In this document: positions 15,939-22,952 of the stretch, one piece after another
Layout of the letters: each line of letters starts with the position of its first letter
Position numbering within the stretch: the first letter of the stretch is position 1
Origin: Clostridiales bacterium
Lineage (GTDB): Bacteria > Bacillota > Clostridia > Oscillospirales > Oscillospiraceae
Length of the DNA stretch: 25,199 bases
Direction of reading: 5' to 3'
Assembly (NCBI GenBank): GCA_902363045.1
Contig: CABIYX010000019.1
Coordinates: 40,934-66,132, forward strand
Program-made: the position numbers and the translations under genes
The notes under the pieces: generated by a model
Database searches by the model: none
The model's input: only the letters and a program-made list of their open reading frames with translations
Told to the model about the DNA's origin: nothing

Positions 15939-15997
15939 TCCTGTTCTCCCCTCCGGCGGCCCTGCTCTCCCCTCCGGCGGTCCTGTTCGCCACTCCG
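15939..15997. repeat. short tandem repeat, 21-bp units
   Basis: Two nearly identical 21-base units (15939-15959 and 15960-15980) and a partial third, each containing CTCCCCTCCGGCGG. In the minus reading frame they give repeated GPPEGRA/GPPEGRT. They mark the border between element remnant and hairpin array. Confidence 0.7.
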
Positions 15998-16000
15998 TAG

Positions 16001-16143
16001 GGGCCGATGGGGACATCGGCCCGCCCACTTTCCTCGTCCTGCCGCACCAAGGGGACATGACGAAAGTCATGTCCCCTTGGTGGATCCCGGTCCCACGGAC
16101 CTCTGAATTGACGCGGCAACCGCGGTACGGCCCGGAGGGGCCG
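16001..16143. repeat. array of five hairpins in about 140 bases
   Basis: In order on the plus strand: GGGCCGATG/CATCGGCCC (16001-16022, loop GGGA); a 17-bp perfect stem 16045-16061 with 16066-16082 (loop GAAA); GGTCC/GGACC (16089-16101); CGCGG/CCGCG (16112-16124); CGGCCC/GGGCCG (16128-16143) followed by CTTTTTAT, which looks like a terminator. The first two loops fit the GNRA pattern on the plus strand. This resembles a dispersed palindromic element rather than coding sequence. Confidence 0.7.
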
Positions 16144-16248
16144 CTTTTTATCCCAGCGCACACTCATTCCATGCGCAGCCAATGAGGCTCCGGACGTATC
16201 GGCCGCCTTGGGCAGGCCGGAGACGGGGAGCAGGCCGTTCCCCACGTC

Positions 16249-16728
16249 TCACACTTTCCCAGGCTTCTCCTCCCCCGCCTTTTCCTCATTCTCCTGCCCG
16301 CCGCCCGTCCGGTCTGGTCTCAGGATCTCCTCCAGCCAGCTGATACACTCGGCGGCACACCGTTTCAGCTCCGGCTGTGTCGCGCCCCTGCGGAGGACTC
16401 CGGACATGGCCTCAATACACTGGAGCAGACAGGCGGAGGCAGCCTGAGCGCAGTCCGGCTCCCGTTCCCGCTCCCGCAGAAGGCCGGACAGCGGCACCTG
16501 ATAGCTCTCCGCCAAAAGCATCACCGTGCGCAGCGTGGGGTTCCCTTCACCCCGCTCGTACGCGGAGAGGCTGCTGGTAGAGACCCCAGAGCGCGCCTCC
16601 GCGTCCTCCAGCGTCATTCTCCGCTGTTCCCGGAGCCACCTCAGCTGTACGCCAAAATCACGCAGGAGCGCCTCCTCCCGCTTTTCATCCCGACGTTCCA
16701 CTCTCCACCTCGCTTTGCACTCTTTCAT
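16249..16728 (-). CDS. XRE-family helix-turn-helix regulator
   Basis: The 159-residue product has an N-terminal HTH_3/XRE domain at about residues 25-80: LRWLREQRRMTLEDAEARSG, then VSTSSLSAYERGEGNPTLRT, with the recognition helix in SSLSAYERG, and LLAESYQVPLSGLL closing the fold. The C-terminal half is helical with three cysteines (CLLQCIEAM, KRCAAECISWL) and a Glu/Lys/Gly-rich disordered tail. The ATG at 16728 has no clear SD; a GTG nine codons later (AGGTGGA just upstream) is an alternative. It may be a repressor left from the neighbouring element, or an unrelated regulator. Target unknown. Confidence 0.8.
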   Translation of the reverse strand: MKECKARWRVERRDEKREEALLRDFGVQLRWLREQRRMTLEDAEARSGVSTSSLSAYERGEGNPTLRTVMLLAESYQVPLSGLLREREREPDCAQAASACLLQCIEAMSGVLRRGATQPELKRCAAECISWLEEILRPDRTGGGQENEEKAGEEKPGKV

Positions 16729-16895
16729 GTCTGTCTGGCACAGCCAAGCATCTGTTTCAACAACAGGATACTGGATTCCTGTTTCTCTGTCAACTTGTGA
16801 AAACTCAAATACTCCGCTTTTCTCCTCCGCCGCTCTTCAGACCGCCGCCAAAACGAGTGCAGCTCATTTCCGGCTGCAAAAAAGCAAAATTCATC

Positions 16896-16924
16896 TTGAC
16901 TTTTCATGCTGTTTGTGGTATAGT
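16896..16924 (+). promoter_or_regulatory. promoter of the rpmG-secE-nusG-rplK-rplA operon
   Basis: TTGACT (16896-16901), exactly 17 bases, TATAGT (16919-16924): a near-consensus sigma-A promoter. Confidence 0.88.
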
Positions 16925-16930
16925 ACCAAT

Positions 16931-17169
16931 ACCTGTGAAAAGGGGCTTTTTGTCGTACGCATTTTTACGGTGTAATGCCGCCCGACCCCCTCCTCCGCAC
17001 TCCGGAACACAGGGAGGCAATCGCCGGATCCCACCGTAACGTCTCGGCACAGCTCCGTCTGTGTCTGTCGTCGCTGGATTCGGCATCAGTCCGCATCCGG
17101 CGTTTTTCGTCTATGCGGGATTCAAAGTGGAGGTCTTCCTCCACAAAACACTAAGGAGGTGCCGAACCT
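16931..17169 (+). other. long untranslated leader of rpmG
   Basis: About 240 bases between the promoter and the rpmG start hold no believable frame. A perfect hairpin GTGGAGG-TCTT-CCTCCAC (17127-17144) lies just before the AGGAGGTG ribosome site; its CCTCC arm could also pair with that site, so control of rpmG translation is possible. No known riboswitch recognised. Confidence 0.45.
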
Positions 17170-17337
17170 ATGGCAAGCAAAGCCGGCGCGCGCATCAAGA
17201 TCACCCTGCGGTGCTCTGAGTGCAAGCAGAGAAACTACAACACCATGAAGAACAAGAAGAATACCCCTGACCGTCTGGAGCTCAACAAGTACTGCCCCTT
17301 CTGCAGAAAGCACACCGTCCACAATGAGACGAAGTAA
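17170..17337 (+). CDS. rpmG: 50S ribosomal protein L33
   Basis: The 55-residue product starts [20 protein letters not shown] at ATG 17170, with AGGAGG 10 bases upstream. It is the zinc-binding (C+) form: Cys15-x2-Cys18 and Cys42-x2-Cys45 make the ribbon. The [23 protein letters not shown] core is characteristic. The protein sits near the E site of the 50S subunit. It is first in an operon with secE and nusG, a common arrangement in Firmicutes. Confidence 0.96.
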   Translation: MASKAGARIKITLRCSECKQRNYNTMKNKKNTPDRLELNKYCPFCRKHTVHNETK

Positions 17338-17376
17338 TTCCTCTGGGATGGCTGAAAGGAAAGAAGGGTAACAAAG

Positions 17377-17673
17377 ATGGCTGAGAACGAAAAGGTGGAG
17401 CAGAGCGTATCCTCCGCTCCCAAGGCCGATAAGGCCAAGAAGGACAAGAAGTCCGAAAAAAAGTCCAAGCCCGGCGTCTTTGCCCGCATCGGCCGTTGGT
17501 TCCGGGAACTGAAGATCGAGTTGAAGAAGGTCGTGTGGCCCACCGGCAAGCAGACCGTCAACAACACCCTGATCGTCATCGCCTGTGTGATCGTCGTGGG
17601 CATTTTCATCTGGCTGTTTGACGCGGTGGCCGGCGGCCTGATCCAGGCCCTGTTCCACCTCGTGAATGGGTGA
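17377..17673 (+). CDS. secE: preprotein translocase subunit SecE
   Basis: The 98-residue product has an unusually long Lys/Glu-rich N-terminal extension (1-40, SAPKADKAKKDKKSEKKSKP). It is followed by the amphipathic helix RIGRWFRELKIELKKVVWPT, which carries the family's VVWP motif, and one transmembrane helix (about 62-85, LIVIACVIVVGIFIWLF). It is the small clamp subunit of the SecYEG channel. Its last bases overlap the nusG start region, so the two are translationally coupled. Confidence 0.95.
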   Translation: MAENEKVEQSVSSAPKADKAKKDKKSEKKSKPGVFARIGRWFRELKIELKKVVWPTGKQTVNNTLIVIACVIVVGIFIWLFDAVAGGLIQALFHLVNG

Positions 17674-17678
17674 GCGGC

Positions 17679-18203
17679 ATGGCTGACAATGTGAATTGGT
17701 ATGTGGTCCATACCTACTCCGGGTATGAGAACACGGTCAAGGCCACCATTGAAAAGTATGTCGAGAACCGCCATCTGCAGGATGTGATCCATGAGATCAG
17801 CATCCCGCTGGAAACTGTCACCGAGATCACAGACAACGGCCCCAAGGAAGTGGAGCGTAAGGTGTTCCCCGGCTATGTACTGGTCAAGATGGTCATGAAT
17901 GACGAGACCTGGCACGTGGTGCGGAACATCCGCGGCGTCACCGGCTTCCTGGGCGAAGGCAACAAGCCCATTCCCCTGTCTGAGGATGACGTCGCCGCCC
18001 TCGGCGTAGAGAAGCGCGAGATCGTGGTGGGCTATCAGGTGGGAGACAGCGTCAAGATCACCGACGGCGCCCTGGAGTCCTTCCTGGGCACTGTGGAGGA
18101 GCTGGACCTGGAACGCGGCAAGGTCCGCGTGATGGTCTCCATGTTCGGACGGGAGACCCCCGTGGAGCTGGAGCTGGATCAGGTCGAGCCCATGGACCGG
18201 TAA
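17679..18203 (+). CDS. nusG: transcription termination/antitermination factor NusG
   Basis: The 174-residue product starts at ATG 17679 ([20 protein letters not shown]), with GGTGAG a few bases upstream. A GTG at 17670, overlapping the secE stop, is possible but lacks a site of its own. The NGN domain (1-115) contains the [11 protein letters not shown] start and [14 protein letters not shown]. The KOW domain (about 122-174) carries [19 protein letters not shown] and the family's [20 protein letters not shown] end. It binds RNA polymerase to modulate pausing and termination and links to ribosome S10. Confidence 0.97.
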   Translation: MADNVNWYVVHTYSGYENTVKATIEKYVENRHLQDVIHEISIPLETVTEITDNGPKEVERKVFPGYVLVKMVMNDETWHVVRNIRGVTGFLGEGNKPIPLSEDDVAALGVEKREIVVGYQVGDSVKITDGALESFLGTVEELDLERGKVRVMVSMFGRETPVELELDQVEPMDR

Positions 18204-18233
18204 GTCTCCACCGCCAACAGCAGACATTTCTCT

Positions 18234-18303
18234 CCGCGGCACCGGGCCGCGGAACGTGGGAGGGACGGTTCAGTCCGTCCCGCCAAATGGGCGCGTAACG
18301 CCC
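18234..18303 (+). promoter_or_regulatory. three-hairpin leader between nusG and rplK
   Basis: Three consecutive hairpins: CCGCGG/CCGCGG (18234-18252), GGGACGG/CCGTCCC (18262-18281) and GGGCG/CGCCC (18289-18303), then a GGAGGTG ribosome site for rplK. None is followed by a T-run. In E. coli the L11 leader is where L1 represses rplK-rplA; this could be the equivalent, but I cannot identify the L1 site itself. Confidence 0.45.
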
Positions 18304-18339
18304 AACACAACCACATTTTCATTATGGAGGTGCTCTTTC

Positions 18340-18765
18340 GTGGCACAGAAAGTAACTGGATACGTAAAACTGCAGATCCCCGCCGGCAAGGCGACTCCCG
18401 CCCCCCCTGTTGGTCCCGCTCTGGGCCAGCACGGCGTGAATATCGCCGCCTTCACCAAGGAGTTCAATGAGCGCACCAAGAACGACGTGGGCATGATCAT
18501 CCCCGTCATCATCACTGTGTACGCCGACCGCTCCTTCACCTTCATTACCAAGACCCCTCCCGCCGCTGTTCTGATCAAGAAGGCCTGCAACATCGAGTCC
18601 GGCTCCGGTGTCCCCAACAAGACCAAGGTGGCCACCATCAGCAAGGAGGACGTGCGCAAGATCGCGGAGACCAAGATGCCCGATCTGAACGCCGCCAGCG
18701 TCGAGGCCGCTATGAGCATGATCGCCGGTACTGCCCGCTCCATGGGCATCGTCGTGGGCGAGTAA
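18340..18765 (+). CDS. rplK: 50S ribosomal protein L11
   Basis: The 141-residue product starts at GTG 18340 ([20 protein letters not shown]) behind GGAGGTG at 8 bases. A longer in-frame opening from 18256 runs through the hairpins and is not used. The N-terminal domain contains [22 protein letters not shown], the cleft that binds thiopeptides and contacts factors; the C-terminal domain ends [15 protein letters not shown] and binds the GTPase-associated centre of 23S rRNA. It is followed 14 bases later by rplA. Confidence 0.97.
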   Translation: MAQKVTGYVKLQIPAGKATPAPPVGPALGQHGVNIAAFTKEFNERTKNDVGMIIPVIITVYADRSFTFITKTPPAAVLIKKACNIESGSGVPNKTKVATISKEDVRKIAETKMPDLNAASVEAAMSMIAGTARSMGIVVGE

Positions 18766-18779
18766 GGAGGGTGTAAACA

Positions 18780-19472
18780 ATGTTTAGAGGCAAGAAATAT
18801 CAGGAGAGCGCCAAGCAGATCGACAAGAACGCTCTGTACGATACCAACGAGGCCATGGAGCTGCTGGTCAAGACCGCTCCCGCTAAGTTTGATGAGACTG
18901 TTGAGCTCCATGTGAAGCTGGGCGTTGACTCCCGTCACGCTGACCAGCAGGTCCGCGGCGCCATCGTCCTCCCCCACGGCACCGGCAAGACCCAGCGCGT
19001 GCTGGTCTTCGCCAAGGCCGCCAAGGCTGACGAGGCCCGTGCCGCCGGCGCTGACTTCGTGGGCGATATGGACCTGGTGGAGAAGATTCAGAAGGAGAAC
19101 TGGTTTGACTTCGACGTGGTCGTGGCTACCCCCGACATGATGGGTGTTGTGGGCCGTCTGGGTAAGGTCCTGGGCCCCAAGGGCCTGATGCCCTCCCCTA
19201 AGGCCGGCACCGTCACCATGGACGTAACCAAGGCCATCAACGAGATCAAGGCCGGTAAGGTGGAGTACCGTCTGGACAAGACCAATATCATCCACTGCCC
19301 CATCGGTAAGGTCTCCTTCGGCGCTGAGAAGCTGGCTGAGAACTTCAACGCCATCATGGGCGCGATCGTCAAGGCCAAGCCCGCCGCCGCCAAGGGCCAG
19401 TATATCAAGAGCTGCGTGGTGGCTTCCACCATGGGCCCCGGCGTCAAGGTCAACGGCGCCAAGCTGGTGTGA
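18780..19472 (+). CDS. rplA: 50S ribosomal protein L1
   Basis: The 230-residue product is of standard length. GGAGGGTG lies just before ATG 18780. It opens [20 protein letters not shown]; the L1 signature appears as [20 protein letters not shown] and is followed by [13 protein letters not shown]1 forms the mobile L1 stalk near the E site and is often an autogenous repressor of rplK-rplA. A strong terminator follows directly, so in this genome the operon ends here instead of running into rplJ-rplL. Confidence 0.97.
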   Translation: MFRGKKYQESAKQIDKNALYDTNEAMELLVKTAPAKFDETVELHVKLGVDSRHADQQVRGAIVLPHGTGKTQRVLVFAKAAKADEARAAGADFVGDMDLVEKIQKENWFDFDVVVATPDMMGVVGRLGKVLGPKGLMPSPKAGTVTMDVTKAINEIKAGKVEYRLDKTNIIHCPIGKVSFGAEKLAENFNAIMGAIVKAKPAAAKGQYIKSCVVASTMGPGVKVNGAKLV

Positions 19473-19494
19473 TCCGATCCCAATATCTTTGATT

Positions 19495-19532
19495 GATGTC
19501 CCCGGTCCAAACGGACCGGGGACATCTTGTTT
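19495..19532 (+). terminator. terminator closing the rpmG-rplA operon
   Basis: A perfect 14-bp stem (GATGTCCCCGGTCC with GGACCGGGGACATC, 19495-19526) and loop AAAC, followed by TTGTTT. Confidence 0.85.
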
Positions 19533-19644
19533 CAGGATCGTTCCACAGACTTGACACGTTCTTCCGCACCCGCAGAGGGGATCCCTCTCCCTCTCGCTCA
19601 GGTGTCAAAAACAGTCCAAAACGAGAAGTTCCAACATATTTTCA

Positions 19645-19673
19645 TTGACGAAGCTCCCCGCTTCTGATATTGT
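19645..19673 (+). promoter_or_regulatory. promoter of the sulfite-reductase-like gene
   Basis: TTGACG (19645-19650), 17 bases, TATTGT (19668-19673), followed by an 80-base leader to the ATG with GGGAGG at its end. Confidence 0.65.
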
Positions 19674-19756
19674 AGGTGTGGATAGGAAGCATTGTATACA
19701 GAAGGCTGACCACCCGGCGGAGCCTTCGTCAAACAGCCATTTAGGGAGGTAAAAAT

Positions 19757-20704
19757 ATGAGCGAGCCCAATAGCAAAGTAACCCCCATCCCTCAGAGCGA
19801 GGTCACCCGGGTCAAGGCCCTGGGGTTCCTCTGGGATAAGCGCACCCCGGATCGATTCAACGGCCGTGTCATCACCCGCAACGGAAAGATCACCGCAGAG
19901 GAGTGCCGTGTCATCTCAGAGGCAGCCCAGCGCTTCGGCAGCGGCGAGGTGGCCATGACCACCCGCCTGACCATGGAGATCCAGGGCGTACCGTTTGAAA
20001 ATATCGAGCCTCTGCGGGAGTTCCTCCGTGAGCAGGCCGGTCTTGAGACCGGAGGAACCGGCGCGAAGGTCCGCCCTGTGGTCTCCTGTAAGGGCACCAC
20101 CTGTCAGTACGGCCTGATCGACACCTACGCCCTCTCTCTGGCGATCCATGAGCGCTTTTTCCAGGGCTATGCCGGCGTCAAGCTGCCCCATAAGTTCAAG
20201 ATTGCGGTGGGCGGCTGCCCCAACAACTGCGTCAAGCCCGACCTGAATGATGTGGGCATTGTTGGACAGCGTATCCCCCGGGTCATCCCCGAGCTGTGCA
20301 AGGGGTGCAAGCTGTGCGAGAAGTCCTGTCCCCTCCATGTCGCCAAGGTGGTGGATGGCAAGGCGGTCATCGATCCGGCCCAGTGCAACAACTGCGGCCG
20401 CTGTATCCCCAAGTGCCCCTTCCAGGCCATCGAGGCCCAGGCCACCGGCTATCAGGTCTACATTGGCGGTCGTTGGGGCAAGCGCACCGCCATGGGCCGC
20501 CCCCTGAGCACGATCTTCACCAATCAGGAGGAGCTCCTGACTCTGATCGAAAAATGTCTGCTACTTTTCCGCGCCTACGGCCAACCCAAGGAGCGCTTCG
20601 CCGACACCATCACCCGTCTGGGCTTCGACCAGGTCCAGGCTCTGCTGCTGTCCGACGAGCTGCTTCAGCGCAAGGAAGAGATCCTGGCCCAGCCCGCCGG
20701 CTAA
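19757..20704 (+). CDS. siroheme/4Fe-4S sulfite-reductase-like protein (AsrC type)
   Basis: The 315-residue product starts at ATG 19757 behind GGGAGG. An N-terminal ferredoxin-like nitrite/sulfite reductase half-domain (about 30-95, GEVAMTTRLTMEIQGVPFENI) is followed by the siroheme-cluster cysteines Cys111 and Cys116 (SCKGTTCQYG) and Cys154 and Cys158 (GGCPNNCVKP). A two-cluster ferredoxin insert follows: Cys181/184/187/191 (CKGCKLCEKSCP) and Cys210/213/216/220 (CNNCGRCIPKCP). This is the layout of the AsrC subunit of anaerobic sulfite reductase and of related siroheme reductases. No AsrA/AsrB partner or siroheme synthesis gene is in the window, so electron donor and true substrate (sulfite or nitrite) are open. 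Confidence 0.88.
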   Translation: MSEPNSKVTPIPQSEVTRVKALGFLWDKRTPDRFNGRVITRNGKITAEECRVISEAAQRFGSGEVAMTTRLTMEIQGVPFENIEPLREFLREQAGLETGGTGAKVRPVVSCKGTTCQYGLIDTYALSLAIHERFFQGYAGVKLPHKFKIAVGGCPNNCVKPDLNDVGIVGQRIPRVIPELCKGCKLCEKSCPLHVAKVVDGKAVIDPAQCNNCGRCIPKCPFQAIEAQATGYQVYIGGRWGKRTAMGRPLSTIFTNQEELLTLIEKCLLLFRAYGQPKERFADTITRLGFDQVQALLLSDELLQRKEEILAQPAG

Positions 20705-20722
20705 TCCGCGCTGCACTCAATC

Positions 20723-20748
20723 AATGGCCGCCCATTCGGGCGGCCATT
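20723..20748. terminator. hairpin after the sulfite-reductase-like gene
   Basis: A perfect 11-bp stem (AATGGCCGCCC with GGGCGGCCATT) and loop ATTC, 18 bases after the stop. The T-run is weak (TCTCGTC), so termination may be partial. Confidence 0.55.
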
Positions 20749-20823
20749 CTCGTCCTATGGAGGTATAATCAGGCTCTTGGGACACCTCCCCAGTTGGAAT
20801 TCTTGGAAAGGCGGTCTGCTGCC

Positions 20824-21924
20824 ATGTCAGATCTGTTCGATTACCTCGCCTGGCGGGGAGACATCCCCCTGTCCCAGGTCCCCTTCGGCCCTGTGGACGG
20901 GCTGATCCTCTCCACCCTGTCCTACGTCCGCTTCCAGACGCTGGTCCCGGATTCTCCCGGCCTGTCGGTCCCCCTGAGACAGGCAGCGGAGGCATTTCTC
21001 TCCCTGCCGGAGCGGGAAGTGGAGGACCGGGTGCGGTGCAAGCAGGATCCGCGCCTGCTGAAGGCCCTCCTATCCGCGCCCCGTTTCGCCTTCCTCCCCC
21101 TCACATTCTACCAGGACCGGCTGGACCCGGAGCGGGAGATGCAGTTTTCCGCCCTCACCGTGCTGCTGGATACCGGAGAGGCCCTGCTGGTCTTTCGTGG
21201 AACGGACAACACTCTGGTGGGCTGGAAAGAGGACTTCAATCTGAGTTTTCTGGAGGTGGTCCCCGCCCAATCCGCCGCCCTGGATTATACCGCCCGGCTG
21301 GCCGCCGCCCGTCCCGGCCCCCTGCTGCTGGCCGGACACTCCAAAGGGGGCAATCTGGCCGTCTTTTCCGCCGCCCTCTCCGCCCCGGAGCTGCGGGACC
21401 GGATCGGCGCGGTATACAGCTATGACAGCCCCGGCTTCACCCAACGGGTGCTCTCCGCCCCGGGGTACCAGGAGCTGCTCCCCCGCATCCGCAGCTATGT
21501 CCCCCAGTCCTCTGTGGTCGGGATGCTTCTGGAGCACGAGGAGCCATACACCGTGGTCAAAAGCCGCCATCTGGGCATTTTTCAGCACGACCCATATACC
21601 TGGGCGGTGCGGGGCGGCGGCTTCCTCTGTCTGGAGGAGCTCAGCGATGGCAGCCGGAACTTGGACCTCACGCTGAAAAGCTGGCTGGCCGGCCTCACCC
21701 CTCAGGACCGCGAGCTCTTTCTGGACAGCTTGTATCAGGCCCTTGAGGGCACCCAGGCCCAGGAGCTGGAGGACCTGGCCCACCCCAAGCGTCTGTACGC
21801 CCTGATCCAGGGGCTGGTCCAGCTGGATGAGGACACCAGAAACCACATCCTCCATACGCTGAAAAAACTCCTGCGGGCCGCCGCCGGCGTTCTCCGGGAG
21901 GACCGGAGCAGTCCGGACCTTTGA
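20824..21924 (+). CDS. DUF2974 / Mbeg1-like alpha/beta hydrolase
   Basis: The 366-residue product starts at ATG 20824 (MSDLFDYLAWRGDIPLSQVP), the usual family opening. The longer frame through the previous gene is a shadow. The nucleophile elbow is AGHSKGGNLA with Ser173, and FRGTDNTLVGWKEDFNLSF precedes it as in lipase-3-like proteins; YDSPGF follows. Asp and His partners are probably in the YSYDSPGF and SRHLGIFQHDPYTW regions. No signal peptide, so cytoplasmic. The family is common in Firmicutes, and its substrate is unknown. The ribosome site is weak (GGAAAGG). The C-terminus is charged and helical. Confidence 0.87.
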   Translation: MSDLFDYLAWRGDIPLSQVPFGPVDGLILSTLSYVRFQTLVPDSPGLSVPLRQAAEAFLSLPEREVEDRVRCKQDPRLLKALLSAPRFAFLPLTFYQDRLDPEREMQFSALTVLLDTGEALLVFRGTDNTLVGWKEDFNLSFLEVVPAQSAALDYTARLAAARPGPLLLAGHSKGGNLAVFSAALSAPELRDRIGAVYSYDSPGFTQRVLSAPGYQELLPRIRSYVPQSSVVGMLLEHEEPYTVVKSRHLGIFQHDPYTWAVRGGGFLCLEELSDGSRNLDLTLKSWLAGLTPQDRELFLDSLYQALEGTQAQELEDLAHPKRLYALIQGLVQLDEDTRNHILHTLKKLLRAAAGVLREDRSSPDL

Positions 21925-22044
21925 GGAGGCCGCAAGAGTACGCCTCCGCCACAGAACATCAAATAGAATGGTCCGGAGAAGTACACACGACCTGCAACCG
22001 CATACAAGGTATTATTTTTATGAAATGGATCGATCAGGCACAAA

Positions 22045-22080
22045 GAAAAAGCAGGTGCAACGCTGTTCACCTGCTTTTTC
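22045..22080. terminator. bidirectional terminator between convergent genes
   Basis: A perfect 13-bp stem (GAAAAAGCAGGTG, 22045-22057, with CACCTGCTTTTTC, 22068-22080) and a 10-base loop. A- and T-runs at the base serve both the hydrolase gene (plus) and the anti-sigma gene (minus). Confidence 0.88.
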
Positions 22081-22115
22081 CAAAGGGAGCGTAGGGCGTG
22101 GACCGCCCACCCACA

Positions 22116-22952
22116 CTATCCTATTTTAAATTCCAGGCTTCCCGCCGCACCATACGCTGCCTGATATTTCTCAATCACCACAACCACCTGGCCGTCCCGG
22201 TCAAAGTAGAAATTGGTATCTTCAGAGATGAGATCAGGGATGGACAGGTGCTCCCACAGGATGCCGCGCTGCTCATCACTCCACTGGGCAATGCTCTCCT
22301 CAATGCTGTCTGCCACGATCTGTTGGTAACTTGGGCCGAACCAGTCCTTCAGCGTGATCACTTTGCCACTCCCCAGATCGATATTGTAGTAGAATTCACA
22401 ATGATACGAAGAGAACCGGCTCTCATACTGAGAAATGACAAATGACACATGGCTGGGAGAGATATACTTTACCTCATAGTCTATGGTGATACCCACAGGG
22501 ACGAACGCCTCCGCGTCGCCGCCAGTGGCAATAAAAGCGTCGTGATAGTCCTTGGCCCGGGCCTCACTGGCAGCAAGGCAGTCGTAGACCGCCTTCTGGA
22601 TCTCCTGATTGATCCGCTGCTCCAGTTCTGTTTTTCCGGTATTTTTGATTTGAGGGATCTTGGCATCGATATACTTGATGTCGTCCTCCTTATGATACTC
22701 CCGAAACAGGAATACCTGACACAGTCCCCCCACCACTGGAAGGTCACAGGCCGCCGCCGCAAAGGTCGGAGATATGTTCAGCGCCGTAACAGTGCACAAG
22801 AGAAATACAGCGGCCATAGGACCCAACCGTCTGGAAAGGTCACGAACTCTGTTTTTACGCCGCTGCTCCAGTCCCTCTGCGAGGGCATCCTGGACCACCT
22901 GGTCCAGCTCGCCTGGGATTTCAATATTTTCGTATCCGCTCTTGTCGATCAC
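22116..22952 (-). CDS. rsiV: RsiV-like anti-sigma factor (DUF3298 domain)
   Basis: The 278-residue type II membrane protein starts at GTG 22952, which overlaps the sigma-factor stop (GTGA), with GAGGTG 8 bases upstream. Residues 1-42 are the cytoplasmic sigma-binding part (IEIPGELDQVVQDALAEGLE, then RRKNRVRDLSRR). One transmembrane segment covers about 44-63 (GPMAAVFLLCTVTALNIS). The extracellular part has the PdaC/RsiV-type fold: VKYISPSHVSFVISQYES, then IDLGSGKVITLKDWF, a DUF3298 hallmark. In Bacillus and Clostridioides, RsiV binds lysozyme and releases SigV on site-1 proteolysis. The reading frame is intact although the sigma gene is broken. Confidence 0.88.
   Translation of the reverse strand: MIDKSGYENIEIPGELDQVVQDALAEGLEQRRKNRVRDLSRRLGPMAAVFLLCTVTALNISPTFAAAACDLPVVGGLCQVFLFREYHKEDDIKYIDAKIPQIKNTGKTELEQRINQEIQKAVYDCLAASEARAKDYHDAFIATGGDAEAFVPVGITIDYEVKYISPSHVSFVISQYESRFSSYHCEFYYNIDLGSGKVITLKDWFGPSYQQIVADSIEESIAQWSDEQRGILWEHLSIPDLISEDTNFYFDRDGQVVVVIEKYQAAYGAAGSLEFKIG

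Larger units (their letters stand above)
13983..16163 (-). pseudogene. degraded phage/ICE large polyvalent protein remnant with HExxH motif
   Basis: An open frame of 726 codons, but not a natural single protein. Codons before about 15815 are Arg/Pro/Gly-rich and run through a hairpin array, so they are non-coding. From there the frame reads ADYAGRMIDDGEVLDRFIEAH and then LQEKVRDAIRAIVRKLTG, a segment known from large phage/ICE proteins. In the neighbouring frame just upstream (15793-15935) is FGESGAKALAAAYDGRTDAE, from the same kind of protein. After a non-native stretch (about 15350-15493), a metallopeptidase-like region follows with His352, Glu353 and His356 in APHEITHVMRQ, then KTRFSLKAP and a charged helical tail. 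The true C-terminus continues in another frame from 14050. Interpretation: internally deleted and frameshifted cargo of an integrated element. Family assignment is from memory. Confidence 0.6.

Noticed and set aside
13598..16260. A CRISPR array or direct-repeat attachment pair around the remnant
   Set aside because: The repeats here are inverted or short tandem units without regular spacers, and no second copy of the tRNA 3' end was found.
16725..16907. 60-codon minus frame with ATGA overlap to the XRE gene
   Set aside because: Starts inside the -35/-10 region of the rpmG operon promoter, has no SD, and the sequence looks unlike a protein. The overlap could still matter for XRE translation.
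20764..20769. TATAAT before the DUF2974 gene
   Set aside because: No -35 at 16-18 bases (only GC-rich hairpin sequence) and no extended -10, so not called as a promoter.
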